DNA from: Bacteroidales bacterium
GTDB taxonomy: Bacteria > Bacteroidota > Bacteroidia > Bacteroidales > ML635J-15
NCBI GenBank assembly: GCA_028701945.1
Contig: JAQVPT010000113.1
Span: forward strand, 1-10,163
Length of the DNA stretch: 10,163 bases
Reading direction: 5' to 3'
Shown: positions 1-9,600 of the stretch, piece by piece
Position numbering within the stretch: the stretch's first letter is position 1
How the letters are laid out: each line of letters opens with the position of its first letter
Program-made: the position numbers and the translations under genes
The notes under the pieces: generated by a model
What the model saw: the letters and a program-made list of their open reading frames with translations, nothing else
The model's database searches: none
Told to the model about the DNA's origin: nothing

Positions 1-607
1 CTTTATAATTTTTTATTTCATTTATAGTTACAGAACAAATAATCGCCTTACCATTTTTTGTTTTGGCACTATATGATTTATTCTCAATAGTTTCTGCCTT
101 TTGTAATAACTCTAAAACATCATTCCACTCTTCAAGACAGGCAAATAGCTCGGATATGTGTTTCTGGTCGTAAAAACTCGACTCATATCCAGTAATTCCT
201 AATACTGAGGGACTTACATACATGATGTCGCCTTTATTATTGGTTTTTATATAGATGTCTGTGAAAAATGAGTACATGCTATTTATCTCTACTTGGTTTT
301 GCTCTAAAGTATTTTTATATTCATCTATTTGCTGATTATTTTTATTGTTTTTATATCTGTGATATAAAATAATTATAAGTAACAAAAGTATTATAAGTAT
401 AGAAATTGCAATCATTAAGCTGACTTTGCTTCCAAACAAACACATTAAGGCAAATTCGTTCATCCACTGCATATCAATTGAGTTTATGATAGAATATTTT
501 TCAAGTACAAAAATTGAAGACATATCTATCTTAAAGCTATTCGCACCCACTATAATTAGAGCAAAAACAAATAGGTTAATATGCAAATATAGTTTATAAA
601 GTCTCAT
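1..607 (-). CDS. Membrane-bound PAS-domain sensor protein, C-terminus cut off by the window edge
   Basis: I translated this frame by hand: it is open from an ATG at 605-607 to the left edge, giving 202 residues with no stop. Residues 6-23 (including FVFALIIVGA) and 62-83 (isoleucine/leucine-rich) look like two transmembrane helices around a loop of about 38 residues that would be periplasmic. Residues 84-108 are a polar, probably coiled linker. Residues 109-200 read as a PAS domain, with the typical stretch GDIMYVSPSVLGITGYE at 126-142 and a later KTKNGK turn at 182-187. The catalytic or output part would lie beyond the left edge, so whether this is a histidine kinase, a diguanylate cyclase or another output type cannot be told; a histidine kinase is the likeliest by family habit. 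The start is chosen because it has a good ribosome binding site. The gene overlaps the end of the upstream hybrid kinase by 14 bases, which implies one operon and coupled translation. Ligand unknown. Confidence 0.85.
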   Translation of the reverse strand, partial: MRLYKLYLHINLFVFALIIVGANSFKIDMSSIFVLEKYSIINSIDMQWMNEFALMCLFGSKVSLMIAISILIILLLLIIILYHRYKNNKNNQQIDEYKNTLEQNQVEINSMYSFFTDIYIKTNNKGDIMYVSPSVLGITGYESSFYDQKHISELFACLEEWNDVLELLQKAETIENKSYSAKTKNGKAIICSVTINEIKNYK

Positions 608-3521
608 TATAAATCTCCTTTAAAATTTTAATAAAATAATCGGTTTTAACAACATTAAAGTCGTCAATAGCTGCCCAGAACTGATCTGTAAAATTCGCCA
701 ATTCAATATCAGATTTATACTCATTAGATTTCTTTATTTCATTTAGAATATCTTTCAATTCTCTGCTTGTGTAAACCTGTTCGGGTTCACTGGGTTTAAA
801 TATTTTTTTTATTAAAGCTTTAGAATTTTCATTAATCTCACAATTGACTTTATTAATCTCATTTTCTAAACCAATTATTTCATTTTTGATATATTTAGCT
901 AATAGTTTTAACAGAGTATTTCTATTAACTGGTTTAATTAGTATGTCATCAAACATTTCTGATTTTTCATCTTGGTTAAATTTTAAACTTTCGACTGCTG
1001 TATAAGCAATTATTGTTGTTTTAAAATTTGGTATCGCTTCTCGAATTTTTGTTGCGACCTGAAATCCATCTATGTCGGGCATTCGAATGTCTAATAAAAT
1101 TAAATCGGGTTTATGTTTCAAAGTTAGCTCTAATCCTTCTTTTCCATTTTCTCCCTCAAATAATTCAAAATTATAATCCGACAATATATCAGTTACAACT
1201 TTTCTATTATCATAATTATCGTCTATTAGTAGTATAGAAGTTTTTTCAAAAACATAGTCGATATTTTCTTCATCCGAATATAATTCGCCATCTTTATTTG
1301 ATGTGATTTCAACATTTTCTAATGTGATAGTGAACTCTGAGCCTTTATCGGGAGAGCTTTTAAGTGTAATTTTACCATTCAATAACTCTACCAATTGTCT
1401 GCTAATAATTGATCCTAATCCTGAACCTTCAGATGTGCTTGTAATACCTGCTTCGATTTGAGAAAAAGGCATAAATAATTTTCTCTCATCTTTTTTACTA
1501 ATGCCAATGCCTGTATCAATAATTTTAATTATCACATCGGTTTTTTCGTTATCACGGTATTCATAATCAAATACGATTTTGACATGTCCACTTTGAGTAA
1601 ACTTTATTGCATTTCCAATTAAATTTATAAGTATTTGCTTTAGTTTTTGTACATCTATATTAAACCAAACATCAGGCTCTTTTTTAATATCTAGTATAAA
1701 ATCAAGCCTTTTTTGTTCCGCTTGTAATCTAAATATATCTTTAATCGATTTAAGAACACGTATAATGTCAGTAAATTCATAATAAACCTCTACTTTTCCA
1801 GCTTCAATTTTGGATAACTCTAATATATGATTTATTAATCCCAATAATGCGTTCCCCGAGTTGTGTATTGAGTCAATATAATCTGTAGTTTTATCACTAT
1901 GTTTTTGTTTGAGTAACAATTCCGAATAACCAATTATAGCATTTATCGGAGTGCGTATTTCGTGACTCATATTAGCCAAAAACTCTGATTTTGCATTATT
2001 CGCAAAAATAGCTTCTAATTGTGCCTCATAAAGTTTGTTTTCAAGGGTTTTTATTGAAGTTATATCCGTACCATTTGCAACAATCGCATAAACTTTACCA
2101 TCACTATCTATTAATGGATTTTTAGTAATTAGAAATATCCTTTGTGTATTGTCATTTATAAAAAGTTGTTGTTCATAAGTCCTTTTTATTCCTAATTTTA
2201 TTATTTCATCATCTATGGCTCTGATTGCGATTGATTCATCCTCTGTATATATTTCCTCGACATATTTACCTATTAAAACTGCATTATTTTGCCCGAAAAA
2301 ACTCTCAAAGGTATTATTACAAGCGATAACTTTACCATAAGAATCTTTAACAACTATAATCGATAAAATAGAATCTATTATTGTTTGAAGCCATGTTTGA
2401 CTTTTTTCATAATTCTCTTTTATTCTTATTATATTACTTTCGTCGTGTATTGAAACACAAACCAGTTCTTTTTTATCACTTTTTAATTTGAAAAAAACAA
2501 CTCCGGCACTGTATTTCTCTCCGTTAGTTTTTATTAGACACCAATTTTCCGATTTGATTATCTTATTTTCATTTAGTTTTTCAAGCTCTGAAATCATAAG
2601 TTCAGTACTAACAATTCCGTTTTTTTGCCGTAAAGGTAGAAACAAGTCCGCTTTCATACCAATAACTTGCTCTTTTGACTGTGCGAAGACTAATTGTAAA
2701 CATGATTGATTACAATATTCTATAACAAAACTTTGAGCGTTTACAATCACCATTGGAGTATCGGATAAATCAAAACAAGTCTCATAAATGTTTAAACTTC
2801 GCTCTAATGAGTTTATTTTAGAAAGCTCTTTTGTATGGTCTTCTATTAAAAATACGAATTTGAATTTATTTAAAAAAATGGTTCTAATTGTGAAATGTTT
2901 ATCGGATACTGAATTGTAAATGTTTATAATGTTAAACTTTGTTTGAGAAATATCTTGAATCCCTGCCAAAACAATATCTAATTCTCCCAAAATTTGATTT
3001 TCTGAGTATTGGATAAGCTCAAGACTTTGGTTTTTAATATCAAAAAGATTATTTAAGAAAGAATTAGTTTTTTCGAAGATTAAATCTGTAATAACATTGT
3101 TTTCAGCATAAATAGGTTTAAATATTATAAAAGGAATTTTACTGTTTTTGCACCAATTGTTTAACTCTTCAGTTTTTTCTTTTAATAAAATATTATCATT
3201 AAAGTCTTTTAAAGTTTCATAATAAGAACTGTCTTGATTTGAATTTTCATAATTACTATTTTCGAGAAGTTTATTTGCATATTTCGATGTAGGGGAATTT
3301 TCTTTAGTAAGTTGATTAGATGTAGAATTATAAGAAAATAATTTTTTATGATTAAAAATAATAAATAAAAAGGCAAGTGTTATTAAAGCATCTAATACAA
3401 TTAAAATCCACACAATATTAGTTATTTCTTTTTCAAAGTTTATAAGGCTTACTGTTGCTGTAACAGATAACAATAGAATTACGATAAACAGTAGGTAAAT
3501 AAAGCGTTTACTTTCTCTCAT
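594..3521 (-). CDS. Hybrid sensor histidine kinase with multiple PAS domains and a receiver domain
   Basis: A complete 975-residue inner-membrane signalling kinase that should autophosphorylate on histidine and pass the phosphate to its own receiver. Two transmembrane helices (about 7-27 and 36-56) are joined by a loop of only about 8 residues, so sensing is probably cytoplasmic or within the membrane. Three PAS-like regions follow (about 121-235, 243-365 and 373-490); the third is the most typical. The dimerisation/phosphoacceptor motif NMSHEIRTP places the acceptor at His520. The ATPase domain shows the N box (LINLIGNAIKF, 631-641), G1 box (DTGIGI, 669-674), F box (FMPF, 683-686) and G2 box (GSGLG, 699-703). 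The receiver spans about 762-878, with acidic pair Asp767/Asp768, acceptor Asp811 (LILLDIRMPD), Thr841 and Lys863. The last 95 residues are helical and resemble an Hpt-type tail but hold no histidine. The ATG at 3519-3521 has only an A-rich leader and no Shine-Dalgarno, usual for Bacteroidota. No separate response regulator is visible; signal unknown. Confidence 0.95.
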   Translation of the reverse strand: MRESKRFIYLLFIVILLLSVTATVSLINFEKEITNIVWILIVLDALITLAFLFIIFNHKKLFSYNSTSNQLTKENSPTSKYANKLLENSNYENSNQDSSYYETLKDFNDNILLKEKTEELNNWCKNSKIPFIIFKPIYAENNVITDLIFEKTNSFLNNLFDIKNQSLELIQYSENQILGELDIVLAGIQDISQTKFNIINIYNSVSDKHFTIRTIFLNKFKFVFLIEDHTKELSKINSLERSLNIYETCFDLSDTPMVIVNAQSFVIEYCNQSCLQLVFAQSKEQVIGMKADLFLPLRQKNGIVSTELMISELEKLNENKIIKSENWCLIKTNGEKYSAGVVFFKLKSDKKELVCVSIHDESNIIRIKENYEKSQTWLQTIIDSILSIIVVKDSYGKVIACNNTFESFFGQNNAVLIGKYVEEIYTEDESIAIRAIDDEIIKLGIKRTYEQQLFINDNTQRIFLITKNPLIDSDGKVYAIVANGTDITSIKTLENKLYEAQLEAIFANNAKSEFLANMSHEIRTPINAIIGYSELLLKQKHSDKTTDYIDSIHNSGNALLGLINHILELSKIEAGKVEVYYEFTDIIRVLKSIKDIFRLQAEQKRLDFILDIKKEPDVWFNIDVQKLKQILINLIGNAIKFTQSGHVKIVFDYEYRDNEKTDVIIKIIDTGIGISKKDERKLFMPFSQIEAGITSTSEGSGLGSIISRQLVELLNGKITLKSSPDKGSEFTITLENVEITSNKDGELYSDEENIDYVFEKTSILLIDDNYDNRKVVTDILSDYNFELFEGENGKEGLELTLKHKPDLILLDIRMPDIDGFQVATKIREAIPNFKTTIIAYTAVESLKFNQDEKSEMFDDILIKPVNRNTLLKLLAKYIKNEIIGLENEINKVNCEINENSKALIKKIFKPSEPEQVYTSRELKDILNEIKKSNEYKSDIELANFTDQFWAAIDDFNVVKTDYFIKILKEIYNETL
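615..621 (-). promoter_or_regulatory. Shine-Dalgarno site of the downstream PAS sensor gene
   Basis: On the minus strand the sequence reads AAAGGAG, followed by a 7-base spacer and then the ATG at 607-605. It lies inside the last codons of the upstream kinase gene, so ribosomes finishing the kinase could re-initiate here. It decides the start of the partial sensor gene. Strong Shine-Dalgarno sites are uncommon in Bacteroidota, and the kinase gene itself lacks one. Confidence 0.7.
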
Positions 3522-3555
3522 GTGCGTTATTTTTGGATTTTTTACTAAAGTAAAA

Positions 3556-3563
3556 CAAATTTA
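3556..3563 (-). promoter_or_regulatory. Candidate Bacteroidota-type -7 promoter box for the kinase operon
   Basis: The minus strand reads TAAATTTG here, an exact match to the Bacteroidota sigma-factor -7 pattern TAnnTTTG. It lies about 34 bases upstream of the kinase ATG and about 23 bases after the T-tract of the preceding gene's terminator, where a new promoter would be expected. No clear -33 TTG/TTTG element was found at the usual distance, so the call rests on one box plus position in a very AT-rich gap. Confidence 0.4.
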
Positions 3564-3586
3564 TGAAAATATTGTGAAAAGTTGAT

Positions 3587-3624
3587 AAAAAAGGTCATTT
3601 AAAACGGTTAAGTTTTAAATGACC
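3587..3624 (-). terminator. Rho-independent terminator of the giant surface-protein gene
   Basis: Read on the minus strand, a perfect 13-bp inverted repeat (arms GGTCATTTAAAAC at 3624-3612 and GTTTTAAATGACC at 3605-3593) surrounds a 6-base loop and is followed at once by six T residues (3592-3587). It begins 44 bases after the stop codon of the giant gene and precedes the kinase promoter region. Stem, loop and T-tract fit an intrinsic terminator in this direction. For plus-strand transcription the 3' flank lacks a T-run, so it is not bidirectional. The stem is AT-rich in its middle, but its length should compensate. Confidence 0.85.
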
Positions 3625-3667
3625 AGATTCCATGAAAATACCATCTGGCTCTCAAACAGATGATGTT

Positions 3668-6600
3668 TTATCTGACAAGGCTTATATAGCCCGAGTAAGA
3701 TTCCGCTCTATTAAATAATTCAATGATATAAACGTATGTGCCAGTTGGACAATCGCCCATCGAAGATGTTCCATCCCAAAGTTGCTCGTTTGATCTTGTT
3801 TCAAATATTACCTGCCCCCATCGGTTAAATACTTGCACGCTTGCATTAGGAAACATATCAATATTTTTAATTTCCCAAGTATCATTTATCCCATCTCCAT
3901 TTGGTGTAAACGCATTTGGAATTTCAAGACAATCAATATCACTTTCGTTAATTATGGCATTCAAACTAGTGGACTTACAATTATTATTGTCCATGATTGT
4001 AAATACATAATTACCAGGTGCCATATTTTTAAACTCATTATCATAGTATGTATTATTATCATAAACATATCTGTAAGGAGCTGTCCCTCCCAAAGGTAAA
4101 ATCACAATTTCTCCATCATTTTTTCCTTTACACGAAGCCTCTATTGATGTATAATTTACCTCAATATTTGATGGGTTGCTTAATACTACTATATTTGAAA
4201 CTGAGCAATTATTTGCATCTGTAATATCATAAGAATAATTTCCCGCATACAAATTATCTATATGTTTCGTATTAATCTGATATTCATTTATATGCCAAGT
4301 ATAGTTATATGGCGGTGTACCACCGATAGCGTCTAAAACTAAACTACCCGTATTTTCACCAAAGCAAAGAGGTGCTTTAACTAATAAGTCGTATTCTAGT
4401 TTGTTTTCAGGTTCCAATATTGTAACACTACCAATTTCTTCGCACGCATTTTCGTCTGTAATGCTATAATTATATATTCCTGCATTTAAGTTATTGTTAG
4501 TAAATCCAATTGTTTGATTACTCCACTCACAGACTAAATTACCAGTTCCGCCGCTGACATTTAAGGCAACACTTCCGTTGTTACCACCAGAGCAAACTAA
4601 ATTTGTTATTGTTTTATCAATTTGTATTCCATCAGGTTCTGTAAGGTCGGTTTGAGCGGTTCCTATGCAACCGTAACTGTCGGTGATTGTTACATTATAT
4701 TGTCCAGCAGCCAAGTCATTTAAAGTACTATTAGTTTGATATGTATTCCATAAAAATGATACAGGCGAAAAACCATCGGGAGTTTGTGCAGTGATTATCC
4801 CAGTTTCATCGTCAAAACACATAATTGGCTGTAATATTTCTATTTCGGCTGTAATATTATTTGTTGCAGATAAAAATATATTTTGGCTTTCCATACAGTT
4901 GTTTGCATCAGTTACCGAAAGAGTATATTCTCCCATTGTCAAATCATAAATCGCCGAACTGTCTGCTCCATTTGACCAATTATAACTGTATGGAGCAACT
5001 CCGCCGTTATGAGAAGCTGTTATATTCCCTAAATTTTCACCACACACAACCGAATCAATAACGAAACCTATTTCCATTGACGCTGTCTGGTAAATCTCAA
5101 CTGAATCGACAATTTGACAGTTTTGAGCATTTGTTATTGTAAAATAATACCAACCTGCATACAACTCGTCTCTTAGAGTACTGTAATTATTATCGCTCCA
5201 TTGTATTTCATAATCATCGTCATAATCAATTTCTACAATACCTTTATTGTCTCCAAAACAAAAATTGTGATTGTGTACAATGGTTTCATAAATCAAAGAA
5301 TTAGCCTCTTCTATCGTATGGCTTATTACAATGCTACAAGAGTTGCTGTCAATTACTGTAACATTATATATTCCTGCTGCTAAATTATCTCTGTCGGGTG
5401 CATTAATAGAGCCGTTATCTTCCCAAATATACTCATATGGAATTAACCCACCTGATACATTCAAGTTAATAATTCCAGTGCTGGAGTTTGAACAAGGGAG
5501 ATTATTTGTGCCACTAATATTTATAACTAAAGGCTCATTTTGCGGAATAAAAACGCTATCATTAATCAAACAATTATTTGTACTTGTTACAGTTACATAA
5601 TACCAACCCGAAGGGATACCTGTTAAAGTTTCTGTGGTTGTATTATTATAATCGCTCCATAAAACGGTTTCAATATCATTGTTTTCGCTCAAAACCCTAA
5701 CAATTGCACTTGAATCGTTATAACAAATTGGAGTTTGAACAATTTCGAAAAAAATCTCCGGAGAATTGGTAATTGTTACGTTTTGGGAATAAGAAGCAGA
5801 ACAACCGTTGGGAGCGGTATATAAATAAGTTAATATATGTTCGCCTGTTGCTGTTAAAGAAGGAGAGAACCAATTTCCGAAGACTTCTAATCCATCAAAT
5901 GTTCCTCCATAAGGATAAGTGTGGAATGCAACATCTGATGAATTTTGACAATATATTGAATCAATTCCTGAAATAATAATATTAGGAATTTCTAGTATTT
6001 CGAAAGTTTTTGAAATTTCTGACACACAGCCATTTAAGCCAGTGTATGTATATGTAACAGTATTTTGACCTATTTGAAGTTCTGATGGCAGAAAACTATT
6101 ATCATCAGAAACTTGTATTCCACTAATAACTCCCCCTTCAGGAGAAAAAACAGGATAAACACGAGCTTCGTTTTGGCAATAAAAAGAATCTAACAATGTA
6201 ATCGATAAAGGTGTTGAGGCATGATTAATAAGTTCAAATTGGGAGTTTGATGTACAAGCACCAGAACGATACTGATAATTTACAATGTTTACACCGACAT
6301 CAGCAATTTGAGGATAAAACTGGTTGTTTATAACGTTTTCACCACTCCAAACACCATTAGGAACATCTGTAATTAAATCAATTGCATCCGAATTATTGCA
6401 AAATTCATTGTTTATTAATAGAATTGGCTCAGAAATTTCATCAACAAATATGTCGTGTGATACAATTATTTCGCACGATCCAGTTCCGAGATGATATATT
6501 AAATTATGTACGCCTGATCTTGCAATTTGCGGACTAAATGTTGTGTCATTGATTACTCCAGTACCCGTCCAAAAACCTGCATTGGGATATGCTTCTAATC

Positions 6601-9600
6601 TTAGTTCGGCAATGTTTATACAAGTCGAATCGGGAGTATTATTTATTACTTCTTCTGTGCCGTCGATTACCCACAAAGCTTTTGTAGAAGCAGATGTGCA
6701 ATTAAAATTTGATACAGTATGAGTAACATAATTGGCTCCTAAGTTTCCAAAAGAAGGATTAAAAATTCCAGTCTCAGTGTTTATTATTCCATTTCCACAC
6801 CAATTACCTCCGTTTGTTACGGGAGTGAGCTGAATATCGTAGTCTCCGCTGCACAATACTGCATCGCAAGTAAAATTGGGATTTGGAGCATCTAAAACTT
6901 CGATAGTATGAATTTGTGTATTTAAACAAGCATTACTGTTTGTTTGATATTGTATCTCATGGATTCCGACTCCTGCTATTAGAGGATTAAAAACAGAAAT
7001 TAAACTATCTGTAATGCCTTCACCATACCAAATTCCGCCTACATTTTCAGGTATAATTTCTAAATTATCATCATACAAACATACTTGGTTTGGTAAAATA
7101 AAGTCGGCAGATATTGCATTTTGTACACTTATTAAAATTGAATCTTTTGCACTACATGCTCCATTAGTTATTTCATAGTAAATATAATTTGACGATATAC
7201 CAGCTTCAGAAGGGGAAAAGTTTCCTGCAGGGCTTGTTATACCTTGTCCTGACCAAACGCCTCCTGTATTTAATGCAGATAGTATTTCGTCTTCGGCATT
7301 GTTGCAAAAACTTAAATCATTTCCTATTTGAGCAGAAATAATTGTATCAACGCTTATTTCAATCGAGTCAATAGATGTACAGGTTTGATTCGTAAATTGA
7401 TAATAAATAGTATGTGTGCCAACACCAGCTATCGAAGGATTAAATTTGCCTGTAAGGTTATTTATTATTCCATTACCGGACCATAACCCCCCTGATAAGT
7501 TGGCAGTTAACAATATAGGATTATCCGAGATGCAAATACTGCTAATTTCGTTAATATCTGCTGTTGGAATTTGGTTTATTTCGATTAAAATACTGTCAGA
7601 ATTTATACAAACACCATCAATATATACGTAAGTAACTACAGTTTGAGCTTCTGTTGTTAGCAAAGGATTTATCGTTCCTCGGTTTTGGTTTGAAACTATA
7701 TCTCCGCTCCAAATTCCTCCAATTGGGTTTGCCTCTAGAGTTATTCTTCCTACATTAGAACAAATTTGATTTATCTCTGTAATCACAACTGGACTTGCCG
7801 CTTGTATTACAATTTGACTAGTTTGTGAATCAGAACAGCCATCAAAATCGATGCTATATGAAATGTAATAAACACCAGATTCTAAGTTAGTTAAGTCAAT
7901 AATCCCAGCAATTGTATCAATAAGTGCTGGTGCATTCCATGTTCCAAAAGGATATGCAGATTCTAAATTTAAAATTCCAGTATTTGTACAAAATGCACCT
8001 TCTGTTAATATTTCAGCGTCTGGTACAACCACGTTTATCTCAATTTGAATCGAATCTTTACAATTAAATTCATTTTCGAGAGAAAAAACATAAATTCCAC
8101 TATCCTCAATATCGGCATTTATAATATTTACAGTAGTCTCATTGTTAAGTAATTCATTTGGCGTTAGCCATTGTGGATTTCCATCTCCACTTCCGATTAA
8201 ATTAGAATTATTACCATAACAGATAAACGGTTCGTAAGAAACTTCAGCGACTGGAGCTGGATTAATCAACACTTGGGTTTGTGCATAAGATTCACATCCA
8301 ACCTCATCGGCAACCGTTAAATAATAAGTCCCACTATAACTCATTGTGATATTTGTAATATCTATTGTTGCATTTTGCGACATCCAATTTTGCGGTCCCA
8401 ACCAGTCATATTGATAAAATGTACCGGGATTTACAATAAGGTGATCTCGCTCACAAAGCACATATGATTCGGAGAGTTGGATTACAGGATAATCGTTTAT
8501 TAGGATATTTAAAGTCTCGATATATTGACAACCATTGTCTCCTGTTACTGTAACTCTGTATATTCCACTTTGATTTGGTTGAGCATTTTCGAGTGTAAAT
8601 GAGCTTTCGGTAACGTAAAATCCTTCGGGTCCTTTCCATAAATAACTAACGCCATTTTCAGCAGAAAAACTGATATCGTCTCCCGAGCAACCTGGGCTTG
8701 AAGTAAAAACATTCGCGACTGGAGCAGGCTTAACTTCTAAGTAACTTGAAAATATTTTTGCGTTGCATGGATAAAAAACCGTTGCGGAAATATTTCCTGA
8801 CTCACTTGCAATAATATCAATTTCAGTTGTATCGGTTTGTCCAGTACTCCAGATAATATTATAATCGTCAGGAAGTTCTTCAATTGCAAGCGTATAGTGA
8901 ACAGTGTCATTTTCACAAACTGGTTCTGAAGAAGACAAATTGCCAGTAATTTTGATAGGATCGTTAATATAAATAGTTTTTTCGATAAACTCAGTACCAC
9001 AACCGCAATTGGTATATATTTTAATTATTACTGTTTCTGTTCCTTCAATGATACCGTCATCATAAACTAAATATGGAAAACTTATAAATTCTTGTCCCGC
9101 TGGAATTACTATGCTTGTTGGTAATTCAGAATAATCAATTCCTACTTGAGCAGTACCTGAAATTTCTATCTCAAATTGTAATGCTTGTGCAATATTATTA
9201 TTGTCAGATCTTGCAAAAACTAGTTGGTTTGAACATGCTTCATAAGTTGAATTTGCGATTACCCAATCTGCGGTGTAGTTTTTCACCAATGGCATTGTAC
9301 CACTACTAAAACTTCCTGCTTTTAGAAATACGCCAGAGTCAAAAATAGGATCAGCTGCGTCGGCAATCGATAGTCTGATGTGATAAGTTTGGCATGGAGA
9401 AACTTCTGCAAAAGCAGTCAAAGTAGTTGTCATTCCATCATACTGAAGATATGCTCCATTATCATTATTATAGTAATAATCAGTATTCTGCGATTGATTA
9501 ACATTATTTATGCTCACTGGTATGTTTGTTTCAGGGATTAAGGCGATGTTTTTATTATTGTAGTTTTCGGGACCTCCACTAATATGAAATGCAAAAATAT

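Noticed and set aside
614..896. Kinase C-terminal tail as a true Hpt phosphotransfer domain
   Set aside because: No histidine is present in the last 95 residues, so it cannot carry the phosphate.
1028..1237. Open frame of 69 codons on the plus strand inside the kinase gene
   Set aside because: It lies opposite the receiver-coding region, where the minus-strand reading has clear motifs, and its own translation has no recognisable feature or start context.
3642..3662. Second short inverted repeat (CATCTG / CAGATG, 9-base loop) just after the stop codon of the giant gene
   Set aside because: Only six base pairs and no T-tract behind it on either strand. The much stronger 13-bp hairpin 18 bases further on explains termination by itself.
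3738..4099. Overlapping plus-strand open frames of about 90 codons opposite the sorting domain
   Set aside because: The minus strand here encodes the conserved T9SS domain with all hallmark motifs, so these are antisense shadows.
3941..8023. Periodic DNA of about 228 bases that might be a CRISPR array or a recent tandem repeat
   Set aside because: The period matches protein modules of about 76 residues, the copies are strongly diverged at sequence level, and there are no identical short repeats with spacers.
8451..9000. Minus-strand open frames of 62 and 87 codons in another frame within the giant gene
   Set aside because: They overlap the well-supported Ig-like region, are low in complexity (Leu/Ile/Lys/Arg-rich) and lack a ribosome binding context.
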